A stretch of DNA of 12,305 nucleotides from Sulfurimonas sp. (GCA_027056465.1 JALUKS010000069.1:1-12305); one strand, 5' to 3'. Counted from the first letter of the stretch, positions 1 through 6,812 are shown. Translations and numbers: made by a program. The notes: a model not told the origin generated them from the letters alone.

Positions 1-1301
1 GTGCTGTTCGTGATGTCATAGAGAATCGTTTCGGCAAAAAATACCTTCCAAAAGAGCCAAAGGTCTATACGAAAAAGTCAAAGGGAGCGCAAGAGGCGCA
101 CGAGGCTATTCGCCCGACTATGCTCGCATTTACTCCTGAAGTGGCACAGAGCTTTTTAAAGGCTGATGAGATTAAACTCTATCGCCTTATTTATGAGCGC
201 TTTATGGCTTGTCAGATGGAAGATGCGAGATTTGAGCAACAGAGCATCATCTTTACAGGGAGTGAAAATGAGTACCGTGCGAGTGGTCGTAAGCTTATAT
301 TTGATGGTTTTTATGCTGTTACTGGGGCAGAGGACAAAGATAAACTTCTCCCTACCTTGACCAAAGGCGACAAGGCAGAGACACAAAGTGTCAAACCTGA
401 GCAACACTTCACAGAGCCACCAGCTCGCTACAGTGAAGCTAGTCTTATCAAAAAGCTAGAGTCTGAGGGAGTCGGTCGTCCATCTACTTATGCTCCAACT
501 GTAGCAACACTAAGTCAAAGAACTTATGTAAACATAGAGAAAAAGCAGATAGTACCAACAGAGATGGCGTTTACCGTGACAAAGATACTTGAAGAGCATT
601 TTGCAAACATCGTAGATATATCTTTTACGGCAAATATGGAAGAGAAACTCGATGAAGTGAGCGATGGAAAAGTGGATTGGCAGAAGCTTTTAGCTGATTT
701 TTATACACCTTTTATGCAACAGATTGCTGATGGAAAAGAGAATATCGTGAGTCTTAAACTCGCTAAACCTCTCGGCATAACTTGTCCAAAATGTGGCGAA
801 AGCGAACTCCTCTTACGAAGTGGACGTTTTGGAAACTTCATAGCGTGCAGTGGTTTTCCTAAGTGTAAATACACGCAACCATGTGATGAAGAGGGCAATG
901 CCGTAGAGAAAAAAGAGACAACAGCAGACGAGAAGTGTGACAAGTGTGGTAGTGATATGATAGTGAAAAATGGTCGTAATGGGCAGTTCTTAGCATGTAG
1001 TAATTACCCCGACTGTAAAAACACAAAAAGCATTAATGTAGAAGAGAAAAACTCTGAGACTCCATGCCCTGATTGTGGTGGCACAATCAGCCTAAAAAAC
1101 TCTCGCCGTGGACCTTTTTGGGGATGCAACAACTACCCAGAGTGCAAGTTCATCTCAAAGTTTGAACCGACAACTATCAAGTGTAAAGAGAAGGGATGTA
1201 AAGGTGTTCTCGCCCCTCGTACTTACAGAAATAAAGAGGTCTATGAGTGTGTAAAATGTAAAGCTCGTACTCCTCGTGAAGAAGAGACAAGCAGTAAATA
1301 A
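1..1301 (+). CDS. topA: DNA topoisomerase I, C-terminal part (5' end outside window)
   Basis: This is a type IA topoisomerase, which relaxes negatively supercoiled DNA in the cytoplasm. The frame is open from base 3 to the TAA at 1299–1301, so the ATG at 120 is internal and not the start. The segment before it reads FGKKYLPKEP and then AQEAHEAIRPT, a hallmark stretch of TopA core domains, followed by EGVGRPSTYAPTV, another TopA signature. The catalytic tyrosine region lies upstream or in the early part and was not assigned. The C-terminus carries four zinc-finger-like modules: about 783–866 (CPKC…CSGFPKC), 936–1016 (CDKC…CSNYPDC), 1065–1145 (CPDC…CNNYPEC) and a diverged one at 1182–1259 (CKEKGC…CVKC). 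Multiple C-terminal fingers are usual for TopA of Campylobacterota. The next gene begins 3 nt downstream, so topA appears to lead the operon. The identity is secure. Confidence 0.97.
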   Translation, partial: AVRDVIENRFGKKYLPKEPKVYTKKSKGAQEAHEAIRPTMLAFTPEVAQSFLKADEIKLYRLIYERFMACQMEDARFEQQSIIFTGSENEYRASGRKLIFDGFYAVTGAEDKDKLLPTLTKGDKAETQSVKPEQHFTEPPARYSEASLIKKLESEGVGRPSTYAPTVATLSQRTYVNIEKKQIVPTEMAFTVTKILEEHFANIVDISFTANMEEKLDEVSDGKVDWQKLLADFYTPFMQQIADGKENIVSLKLAKPLGITCPKCGESELLLRSGRFGNFIACSGFPKCKYTQPCDEEGNAVEKKETTADEKCDKCGSDMIVKNGRNGQFLACSNYPDCKNTKSINVEEKNSETPCPDCGGTISLKNSRRGPFWGCNNYPECKFISKFEPTTIKCKEKGCKGVLAPRTYRNKEVYECVKCKARTPREEETSSK

Positions 1302-1304
1302 ACT

Positions 1305-1616
1305 ATGAAAAATAGTATTTTAAAGAGTCTCAAATCTTTACAAAATAAATATAAAAAGTACGGATTTCTTATTGTCGGTGTTTTTGGTTCTTATGCACGA
1401 GATGAAGAGAATAAAGAGAGTGACATAGATATACTCTACGATGTCAATGAACTTTTTTTGAAAAAATATAGTGGATGGAGTGCCATTTTACAGATGGAGT
1501 CTATAAAAAAAGATATTCAAGAGACCCTCAAAATATCTACTGTTGATTTAGCATCAGTAGATAACAATAGTATTACTTTTCAAAAAATGATAAAAAATGA
1601 GCTTATCTATGTCTAA
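1305..1616 (+). CDS. mntA: MNT-domain nucleotidyltransferase, antitoxin of HEPN/MNT pair
   Basis: A minimal nucleotidyltransferase of 103 aa. It carries the GSX10DXD signature of the polymerase-beta fold: G28-S29, then D40 and D42 within SDIDIL. A third acidic residue is likely D81 in STVDLAS. All the usual catalytic positions are therefore present. In characterised MntA/HepT pairs the MNT protein neutralises the HEPN RNase by adding AMP groups to the tyrosine of its RX4HXY motif. The partner gene directly downstream keeps that tyrosine, so the same chemistry is a reasonable inference. The ATG lies 3 nt after the topA stop, and the purine-rich end of topA (gaagaagagacaag) may act as a weak ribosome site. 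The coding sequence is much more AT-rich than topA, and no separate promoter is evident. The activity has not been shown for this protein. Confidence 0.87.
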   Translation: MKNSILKSLKSLQNKYKKYGFLIVGVFGSYARDEENKESDIDILYDVNELFLKKYSGWSAILQMESIKKDIQETLKISTVDLASVDNNSITFQKMIKNELIYV

Positions 1617-1959
1617 ACATTCAGATATAAGTAAAATCCTTTTTGTAATTGAAAAGATTGATGATTTGCTCTCATATAAAGAGGATTTTAAAAGTATAGA
1701 AAATTTACTAAATTCTAAGATGGGTTTTGATGCAACAAATATGTGTATTATGCAGATTGGAGAGACGCTTAATAAACTGACTCCTGAACTACAGAGTCAA
1801 TACACTGAGTTACCAATCAAAGAGAGTTATCTAACTCGAAACTATATTGCTCATGATTATGAAGGTGTCAATAAACATATAATAGAGATGATTATACGAG
1901 TGCAACTACCAAAATTAAAACTCTATTTAGAAACAGTTATAAAAGAGATTCAAAAATGA
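1609..1959 (+). CDS. hepT: HEPN-domain RNase toxin (HepT-like, DUF86)
   Basis: A small, predicted all-helical HEPN protein of 116 aa. The catalytic motif RX4HXY is intact as RNYIAHDY (R77, H82, Y84 counted from the chosen start). In the family, R and H form the RNase active site and Y is the residue AMPylated by the MNT partner. I chose the ATG at 1609 because it gives MSKHSDI, a typical HepT N-terminus, and an 8-nt overlap with the preceding MNT gene. An in-frame ATG at 1597 would add four residues, and neither start has a clear Shine-Dalgarno. The stop overlaps the next gene's ATG as ATGA at 1956–1959, which suggests translational coupling. The pair fits a type VII toxin–antitoxin module. 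Because the active-site residues are intact, the toxin is probably functional rather than decayed. Confidence 0.87.
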   Translation: MSKHSDISKILFVIEKIDDLLSYKEDFKSIENLLNSKMGFDATNMCIMQIGETLNKLTPELQSQYTELPIKESYLTRNYIAHDYEGVNKHIIEMIIRVQLPKLKLYLETVIKEIQK

Positions 1960-2477
1960 AAATAGGCATACTATCTGATACTCACTCAAAAGTTAAAAAA
2001 GCGAAAGAGACTCTTGAGCAACTTATAGCTGATGGGGCTGAGTTTATTGTGCATGCTGGGGATGTTTGTGAGCTAGAGACTCTTGAACTTCTCAAGCAGT
2101 GTGGCAAACGCTATGTTGTAGTTTATGGCAATAACGATGCACATTTAGTCTCTTATCACAATGACTACAACCTCGTGCAAGAGCCTCACTACTTTAAACT
2201 TGCCGAGACAAAGTTTAAGCTTATGCACCTCCCTTTTTATATGACACCAGATACAGAGGTTGTTATTTTTGGGCATACTCATGAGTTTAAGTCTGAGTTT
2301 ATAAATGGCACACTCTTTCTTAACCCAGGGGAGTCTTGTGCTAGAAATAAGCCACTCTCAGAGTGCGCTATGCTAGAGGTAAAACCTAAAAAGTTTAAGG
2401 TAACTTACTACACAAAGGGTAAAAATGATACAGAGTTTCAAACAGAAAAATTTAGTTATAAAAGGGAACTCTTATGA
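1956..2477 (+). CDS. YfcE/MJ0936-type metallophosphoesterase
   Basis: A 173-aa calcineurin-like phosphodiesterase of the small YfcE/MJ0936 family. Metal-ligand motifs are visible in order: D8-x-H10 (SDTH), D36 (HAGD), N59 (GNND), probably H91 (MHLP) and H107/H109 (GHTH), followed by LNPGE at 122–126. The set looks complete for a dinuclear metal centre. The natural substrate is unknown; relatives hydrolyse model phosphodiesters in vitro. The usual THGH segment is replaced by MHLP, so one optional histidine is absent. The start overlaps the HEPN stop by 4 nt and the end overlaps the bioB start by 4 nt (ATGA), which places it inside the operon. Family assignment is firm but function is not. Confidence 0.88.
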   Translation: MKIGILSDTHSKVKKAKETLEQLIADGAEFIVHAGDVCELETLELLKQCGKRYVVVYGNNDAHLVSYHNDYNLVQEPHYFKLAETKFKLMHLPFYMTPDTEVVIFGHTHEFKSEFINGTLFLNPGESCARNKPLSECAMLEVKPKKFKVTYYTKGKNDTEFQTEKFSYKRELL

Positions 2478-3319
2478 GTAAAAAGATATTTCTCTGCTCC
2501 ATCTGCAATATCAATAGTGGCACCTGTTTAGAGGATTGTAAATTTTGCTCACAGAGTGTACGTTACAGAGCTGATATAGAACGCTACAAACAAAAAGATA
2601 TGGAATTGATAAAGCAAGAGGCTATAAACGCCAGAGATAATGGAGCTTTAGGTTTCTGTCTTGTAACAGCAGATAAAGGGCTAAATGATAAAACTCTCGC
2701 GTTTGTATCTGCCGTAGCAAAAGAGGTGCAGAGTGTCGCTCCAGAGCTGCGTCTTATCGCATGTAATGGAACAGCTACAGTTGAACAACTTTTAACACTT
2801 AAAGAAGCAGGCATAAAAGCCTATAACCACAACTTAGAGACAAGCAAATCTTTCTATGCAAATATCTGCACAACCCACTCATGGGAGGAGCGCTACGAGA
2901 CTTGTCAAAATGTTAATGAAGCAGGGCTTGTTCTTATCGCTGGTGGTATCTTTGGACTAGGTGAAACGCAGGAGGATAGAGTGAGTATGCTTGAGTCTCT
3001 CGCTTCACTCAATCCAACAAGTGTTCCTATCAACTTCTACCATCACAACGAAGCACTAGAACTCGCACCAAACCCTTTAGAAGTAGATGAAGCATTAGCA
3101 CTCATTAAGCTCACACGAGAGAAACTCGCAAACGCAGAGCGTATTATGGTAGCAGGTGGTCGTGAGCTTATGTTTGGAAAACGCCAATCGGAGATATTTG
3201 AAGTGGGGGCGAACTCTATCGTGATAGGCAATTATCTTACTACTTCAGGAAGAGCTATGAGCAAGGATTTACAGATGCTTCAAAATCTCTCTTTAGATGT
3301 CGCAACAGAAGTTAAGTAA
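2474..3319 (+). CDS. bioB: Biotin synthase, radical SAM, short form with altered auxiliary-cluster ligands
   Basis: BioB inserts sulfur into dethiobiotin in the last step of biotin synthesis. The radical-SAM motif CX3CX2C is at C18, C22 and C25 (CLEDCKFC). YNHNLETS (117–124) and AGGREL (227–232) are further BioB landmarks. At 281 aa it is shorter than the E. coli enzyme (346 aa) and lacks the N-terminal extension, as in Campylobacter and Helicobacter. Aligned by eye to E. coli BioB, C62 and C97 match the cluster ligands C97 and C128. I155 stands where C188 should be (sequence LVLIAGG), and M225 stands where R260 should be (RIMVAGG). Extra cysteines are present at C8, C11, C132 and C144. The auxiliary cluster must therefore be held differently from the classical [2Fe-2S] site. 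ATGA overlap joins it to the phosphoesterase gene. The BioB identity is strong; the cluster type is open. Confidence 0.93.
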   Translation: MSKKIFLCSICNINSGTCLEDCKFCSQSVRYRADIERYKQKDMELIKQEAINARDNGALGFCLVTADKGLNDKTLAFVSAVAKEVQSVAPELRLIACNGTATVEQLLTLKEAGIKAYNHNLETSKSFYANICTTHSWEERYETCQNVNEAGLVLIAGGIFGLGETQEDRVSMLESLASLNPTSVPINFYHHNEALELAPNPLEVDEALALIKLTREKLANAERIMVAGGRELMFGKRQSEIFEVGANSIVIGNYLTTSGRAMSKDLQMLQNLSLDVATEVK

Positions 3320-3328
3320 CGAGCTTTG

Positions 3329-4495
3329 ATGAGTGATAATGTAACTTTAATTATAACTATCTCACTCATTGTTATGTTCTCGCCATTCGTAGCAAAGTTT
3401 TTAAAACTTCCTACTACTCCTATAGAGATTATTCTCGGTTCTATCTTTGGTTATCTCGGGTTTATCCACGATGAGCATCTTTTTAATATTGTCGCTGAAT
3501 TTGGATTTCTCTACTTGATGTTTATTGCAGGAACAGAGATTAACCTCAAAAATGTCCTCAATACCCCCTTAACTATTATAAAAAAAGTCTTTTTCTACCT
3601 CCTTTTTCTCTATGGTTTTGCTATTTTATTTTCCATGCAGTTCTCTCTTGGTAAGATTTTTATGGTACTACTCCCTCTTATCTCTGTCGGTCTTGTCGCT
3701 TCCCTCTCAAAGGAGTATGGCAAAACGCCATGGCTAAATATGTCTATGACTGTTGGGGGTATCGGGGAGGTAGCAAGTATAGTCATTCTTACTATCACAT
3801 CAGCTACGTTAGAGTCAGGTGTTGGGCTTGGGCTTTTTCAGACCATCATGGCACTGCTTGCTTTTTTACTCTTTATGTTTCTACTTTTTCGGAGTATGCA
3901 GCTTATATTTTGGTGGTTTCCTAAGGTTTCACTTGCTCTTATGCCTCATGAAGATAACAAGGAACAGGATATTCGCCTCAGTATGGGTATGTTTTTTCTT
4001 CTTTTAGGCGCTATGCTCTACCTACATCTTGAGCTTGCGTTTGGAACATTCTTAGCAGGTATCTTTGTCCCTACCTTTTTTGAGCATAAGCATGAGCTTC
4101 CAGAAAAACTCGCTTCGTATGGTTTTGGTTTTCTTATCCCTATCTTTTTTATTCATATTGGAGCATCTTTTCACCTCGATGCACTCCTTATGGATGGGCT
4201 TATCCTCAAAGCTATTCTTATAACTATTGTTATGATTTTTATGCGTCTTATCGCTTCTTTGGTCTTCATAAAAGAGCTTGGATTTATGGACGCACTGCTT
4301 ATGGGACTCTCTCACTCTATGCCTCTGACACTTCTTATCGCTATGGCGACACTCGCTTACACAGCAAACTCTATAGATAAACTTCATTACTATGCGTTTA
4401 TCCTAGCGGCACTTTTTCAGGTGATAAGTGTTATGATTGTCATCAAACTTATAAATATTTATAAAACTAAAGATTTACAAAAGGAGAAGTCATGA
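3329..4495 (+). CDS. CPA2-family cation:proton antiporter (Na+/H+ exchanger domain)
   Basis: A hydrophobic protein of 388 aa with roughly a dozen membrane segments, matching a Na_H_Exchanger (KefB/CPA2-like) transporter without a C-terminal TrkA-N or other cytoplasmic regulatory domain. Recognisable parts include LKLPTTPIEIILGSIFGYLG (26–45), FLYLMFIAGTEINL (60–73), GGIGEVAS (143–150), LAGIFVPTF (242–250) and PIFFIHIGAS (271–280). E147 lies where many relatives carry an acidic ion-coupling residue, often Asp. The transported ion cannot be told from sequence. I chose the ATG at 3329, which follows a weak ribosome site (acgag, 3319–3323); the TTG at 3326 is an alternative adding one residue. 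It starts 9 nt after bioB and overlaps the next gene by 4 nt. A similar transporter next to bioB occurs, as I recall, in Campylobacter. Confidence 0.88.
   Translation: MSDNVTLIITISLIVMFSPFVAKFLKLPTTPIEIILGSIFGYLGFIHDEHLFNIVAEFGFLYLMFIAGTEINLKNVLNTPLTIIKKVFFYLLFLYGFAILFSMQFSLGKIFMVLLPLISVGLVASLSKEYGKTPWLNMSMTVGGIGEVASIVILTITSATLESGVGLGLFQTIMALLAFLLFMFLLFRSMQLIFWWFPKVSLALMPHEDNKEQDIRLSMGMFFLLLGAMLYLHLELAFGTFLAGIFVPTFFEHKHELPEKLASYGFGFLIPIFFIHIGASFHLDALLMDGLILKAILITIVMIFMRLIASLVFIKELGFMDALLMGLSHSMPLTLLIAMATLAYTANSIDKLHYYAFILAALFQVISVMIVIKLINIYKTKDLQKEKS
4481..4486 (+). promoter_or_regulatory. Strong Shine-Dalgarno for the AMMECR1-like gene
   Basis: AAGGAG lies inside the 3' end of the antiporter gene, 5 nt before the ATG at 4492. 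It fixes the start of the AMMECR1-like gene and shows that this short reading frame is translated despite overlapping its neighbours at both ends. Confidence 0.75.
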
Positions 4496-4842
4496 GTCGT
4501 TCTGTTTTACTACAACTTGCCCGTGACTCTATAGAAGAGGTATTTCAAGCACAAAGAACTATAGATAAAAAACAACTTTTAGAAGAGTATCCTCTACTCA
4601 ATGAAACCATTCCAATCTCAATCAATCTCTACATGGAGAAAGAACTCAAGGGAACATACACAACGCAGAGTAGCGAAAGTTCTCTTTTAGAAAATATCAT
4701 TATAGGGGCTAAAAAAGCTGCCTTTGAAGATAAAAGTAGTGAAATTTTAACAACATCTGAGTATCTCTCCTCTGAGGTAGAGCTTATCTTAAAAACGCCA
4801 GATGGAGAGATGAGCGAGAGTGATCCCGCAATTATCTCTTAA
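4492..4842 (+). CDS. Short, divergent AMMECR1-domain protein
   Basis: A 116-aa protein that follows the first two thirds of an AMMECR1 (AmmeMemoRadiSam protein A) domain. LLQLARDSIEEVF (6–18) matches the family's N-terminal helix. ISINLYMEKELKGTYTT matches the GVFVTL…LRGCIG stretch, and AKKAAFED…EYLSSEVELILKTP matches the AAFxDPRF…EISVLTPP part. The most conserved element, LRGCIG, is reduced to LKGTYT, and about 70 residues of the usual C-terminal half are missing. The opposite-strand gene begins at once, so the missing half is not hidden in another frame here. The start is set by AAGGAG at 4481–4486. It overlaps the antiporter gene by 4 nt and the convergent flavoprotein gene by 11 nt. The biochemical role of AMMECR1 proteins is unclear, and this one may lack any catalytic function. 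Confidence 0.68.
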   Translation: MSRSVLLQLARDSIEEVFQAQRTIDKKQLLEEYPLLNETIPISINLYMEKELKGTYTTQSSESSLLENIIIGAKKAAFEDKSSEILTTSEYLSSEVELILKTPDGEMSESDPAIIS

Positions 4843-5797
4843 CTTTACAGTCACCTTTGATGTAACAGGCGATGGCATAGCCGTGGTTGAGACCAAGAGC
4901 GATGCTACCACCTGACTCTTGCGTAATGTCTCCAGCCACAAAAAGCCCTTTGATGTTTGTCTCATAGTTCTCATCATGCACTGGTCGTCCACCATCCTCT
5001 TTGATGCCTGAACTTGCAAGAAACGCTGAGGGTGTTGTGCCACCTATAGCATAGATAACTCTATCAAAAGTTTGTGCTTCTACCTCTGTAAAAACCACTT
5101 TAACTCTTCCCTCATCATCCTCTAACGCAGTGATATTTATGCCGAGTATAGGCTCTACTGCTTTGTGCATAATGGCGTTTGCGATATTTGTTTGGTTGGT
5201 AGGGTTTGCACGTCTAAATGTCTCACGTCTGTAGCAGATACTGACCTCATTTTTCTCACTCAAATCAACTGCATACTCTACGGCACTATCGCCACCACCA
5301 ACAACGAGAATTTTTTCACCCTCACTACACCCATCAAGTGTATAGCCTATCTTTTTTCGGATAGATGGAGGTACTTTATAGGTCGGTTTATTTGGTTTGC
5401 CCATACGACCTATAGTGACTACAACATGTTGTGCTTTTACACTTTTGCCAGCCATAAAAACTTCAAAACTACCATCTTCTTGTTTCTCTATCGACTGTAC
5501 TTCTACATGTGTTTGTAGCTCTACAGAGTGGTTGGCTAGTATCTCATCAAAGAAGTCAAGTGTAGATTCTTTTGTGCCATCTACAAAGTAGATACGACCA
5601 TCAAGCTCCACTTTCTGCCCTTTCCAATCAACATCCACACGCTTATTATCTTTGTAGTATTTTCTAATAGTGGAGTTGTGATTTGTATCTTTTTCAAGTA
5701 AAACAATATCTCTCACACCCTGAAGATAACTCTCAACTGCAGTAGCAATCCCTGCTGGACCTGCACCTACTATGACTAGTTCATGAATATTGCTCAT
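4832..5797 (-). CDS. Thioredoxin-reductase-like FAD/NAD(P)H oxidoreductase without CxxC
   Basis: A 321-aa two-dinucleotide-binding-domain flavoprotein. The FAD site is GAGPAG (11–16) with E35 at the end of the second strand. The NAD(P)H site is GGGDSAVE (167–174), and YRRETFRR (189–196) suggests NADPH through the arginine pair. VAGDIT (287–292) closes the FAD site. The redox CxxC of true thioredoxin reductases is absent. Cysteines occur only at C157, C188, C311 and C317, so it resembles the ferredoxin-NADP+ reductase-like or YpdA-like branch, but the cysteine of YpdA (GGGPCG) is alanine here. The electron acceptor cannot be named. The gene is monocistronic, with a strong Shine-Dalgarno tgaggagag (5801–5809) 3 nt before the ATG. 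Its 3' end overlaps the convergent AMMECR1-like gene by 11 nt with no visible terminator. Confidence 0.87.
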   Translation of the reverse strand: MSNIHELVIVGAGPAGIATAVESYLQGVRDIVLLEKDTNHNSTIRKYYKDNKRVDVDWKGQKVELDGRIYFVDGTKESTLDFFDEILANHSVELQTHVEVQSIEKQEDGSFEVFMAGKSVKAQHVVVTIGRMGKPNKPTYKVPPSIRKKIGYTLDGCSEGEKILVVGGGDSAVEYAVDLSEKNEVSICYRRETFRRANPTNQTNIANAIMHKAVEPILGINITALEDDEGRVKVVFTEVEAQTFDRVIYAIGGTTPSAFLASSGIKEDGGRPVHDENYETNIKGLFVAGDITQESGGSIALGLNHGYAIACYIKGDCKVKR

Positions 5798-5800
5798 GTT

Positions 5801-5837
5801 CTCTCCTCATTATTTTAGTATGATGTAGTTTAGCATA
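5801..5837 (-). promoter_or_regulatory. Promoter/RBS region of the flavoprotein gene
   Basis: On the minus strand a TATGCT box (5832–5837) is a fair -10 candidate and is followed by the Shine-Dalgarno tgaggagag (5801–5809) before the ATG at 5797. The ribosome site is clear. The -10 matches TATAAT at four of six positions only, and no -35 is evident. Confidence 0.42.
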
Positions 5838-5878
5838 AGTTTTGTAAAATAAGTAAAGAGACTTAAGAAACAATAGTA

Positions 5879-5884
5879 TATAAT
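5879..5884 (+). promoter_or_regulatory. TATAAT -10 box directly upstream of an ATG (putative leaderless start)
   Basis: A perfect TATAAT ends 6 nt before the ATG at 5891, so transcription would begin at or within one base of the start codon. No Shine-Dalgarno is present between the box and the ATG or just upstream. The in-frame TAA at 5864–5866 and the lack of an early alternative ATG leave 5891 as the likely start. Confidence 0.6.
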
Positions 5885-5890
5885 CTCTAT

Positions 5891-6259
5891 ATGTATTATG
5901 TAATTAAAAAACAGGTAGATAAACTTCCTAGCACTTTCTTGGGCTTTGCTGTAGAGAAGTATATCGCTTCTAAACAAAATAAAAATGTTATTTTTCTCTT
6001 TCGTAAAGATGATAAAGTTATTCGTAAGTGGGTAAAATTAGAAGATATTATACTTCTAACTGAAGATAAAAAGTACTTTCTAAAAGTTATGCATCAGTTT
6101 AAAGAGATAGAAGATACTCAAAAAAAACTTGTCGCAGAAGCACATGCAAACTTAGAGAAGAGTATGACCAACTTTGCAGATACCATGAACTCTCAGATAA
6201 TGGACTATGAAGAGATTCGGGATGCTACAGATGTGCCAGATCTACTAAAAAATCTCTAG
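5891..6259 (+). CDS. Hypothetical protein with C-terminal coiled coil
   Basis: I do not recognise this 122-aa protein. The first 65 residues alternate in a way that suggests a small beta-rich domain (YYVIKKQV, NVIFLFRKDD, KWVKLEDIILL). Residues about 66–105 form a helix with heptad-like spacing (QFKEIEDTQKKLVAEAHANL), probably a coiled coil. There is no signal peptide or membrane segment, so it is predicted cytoplasmic and perhaps oligomeric. The ATG at 5891 is the only sensible start: an in-frame TAA lies at 5864 and the next Met is at residue 67. TATAAT immediately upstream and no Shine-Dalgarno suggest a leaderless mRNA. Its stop overlaps the convergent msrA stop by 4 nt. Confidence 0.7.
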   Translation: MYYVIKKQVDKLPSTFLGFAVEKYIASKQNKNVIFLFRKDDKVIRKWVKLEDIILLTEDKKYFLKVMHQFKEIEDTQKKLVAEAHANLEKSMTNFADTMNSQIMDYEEIRDATDVPDLLKNL

Positions 6260-6780
6260 CCTAATTTTTCTGGAAAGGACATCATAAACTTCTGTAGTTT
6301 AGGTGCTATAACCACTTGACAGTAACCTTGTGAGCTGTTGAGTGCATAGTAGTTTTGATGATAAGCTTCTGCTGGATAGACAACTTCAGGTAGAGGGCTT
6401 ACTTCGGTAACTATCTTATCGCTGTAGTCTGATTGATGGCGTTTGATAGCATTGAGGATACACTCTTTTTCTAGCTCACTCGCATAGTAAATCACTGAAC
6501 GATACTGCGTCCCACTATCAGCTCCTTGAGAATTGAGTGTTGTAGGATTATGGATAACAAAAAATATATCTAAAAGTTGAGAGAGAGTGATAAGATCACT
6601 ATCGTAATTGATGTCCACTACCTCAGCATACCCACTCACACCAGTACAAATCATCTCATAGTTAGGATTAGGGCGATTGCCACCTGCATATCCACTCACG
6701 ACACTACTTACACCCTTGACATTTAAAAACACCGCCTCTGTACACCAGAAACATCCACCACCTAAAACTACTCTTGCCAT
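6256..6780 (-). CDS. msrA: Peptide-methionine (S)-S-oxide reductase
   Basis: MsrA reduces methionine-S-sulfoxide in proteins and repairs oxidative damage in the cytoplasm. The catalytic motif is GGGCFWCTE, with C10 nucleophilic, followed by SGYAGG (29–34), GADSGTQYRS (86–95) and AEAYHQNYY (137–145), all standard MsrA elements. C154 in QGYCQVVI near the C-terminus is the probable resolving cysteine, with regeneration by thioredoxin. The length of 174 aa matches single-domain MsrA, and no MsrB fusion is present. The Shine-Dalgarno is weak. The gene stands alone on the minus strand and is divergent from the methyltransferase gene. Its stop overlaps the stop of the convergent hypothetical gene by 4 nt. 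Confidence 0.96.
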   Translation of the reverse strand: MARVVLGGGCFWCTEAVFLNVKGVSSVVSGYAGGNRPNPNYEMICTGVSGYAEVVDINYDSDLITLSQLLDIFFVIHNPTTLNSQGADSGTQYRSVIYYASELEKECILNAIKRHQSDYSDKIVTEVSPLPEVVYPAEAYHQNYYALNSSQGYCQVVIAPKLQKFMMSFPEKLG

Positions 6781-6806
6781 AATATTATGCTCACTTTTTT
6801 AGTAGC

Positions 6807-6812
6807 ATTATC
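6807..6812 (-). promoter_or_regulatory. Probable extended -10 box of msrA
   Basis: On the minus strand the sequence ttttttgcgataat contains GATAAT preceded by TGC, an extended -10 pattern, within a T-rich stretch. It lies 26 nt upstream of the msrA ATG (6780). No clear -35 is seen, which is common in Campylobacterota promoters. Confidence 0.45.

Noticed and set aside
120..122. ATG at 120 as the start of topA
   Set aside because: The frame is open from base 3 and the upstream residues are conserved TopA sequence, so this is an internal methionine.
2474..2600. BioB as an N-terminally truncated pseudogene
   Set aside because: The short N-terminus is normal for Campylobacterota BioB, and the start has an ATGA overlap with the preceding gene.
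4052..4387. 111-aa minus-strand reading frame inside the antiporter gene
   Set aside because: It is antisense to a clear transporter, is full of Cys, His, Lys and Asn in low-complexity order, and matches no family.
4700..4842. Frameshift explaining the short AMMECR1-like protein
   Set aside because: The sequence after the stop belongs to the opposite-strand oxidoreductase, and no frame there continues the domain.
5165..5518. 117-aa plus-strand reading frame inside the flavoprotein gene
   Set aside because: It is antisense to a well-supported oxidoreductase, has no ribosome site, and its residue composition is not protein-like.
6781..6812. Inverted repeat attatgct / agcattat upstream of msrA as an operator
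   Set aside because: The arms match at only 7 of 8 positions in AT-rich promoter DNA, so chance is likely.
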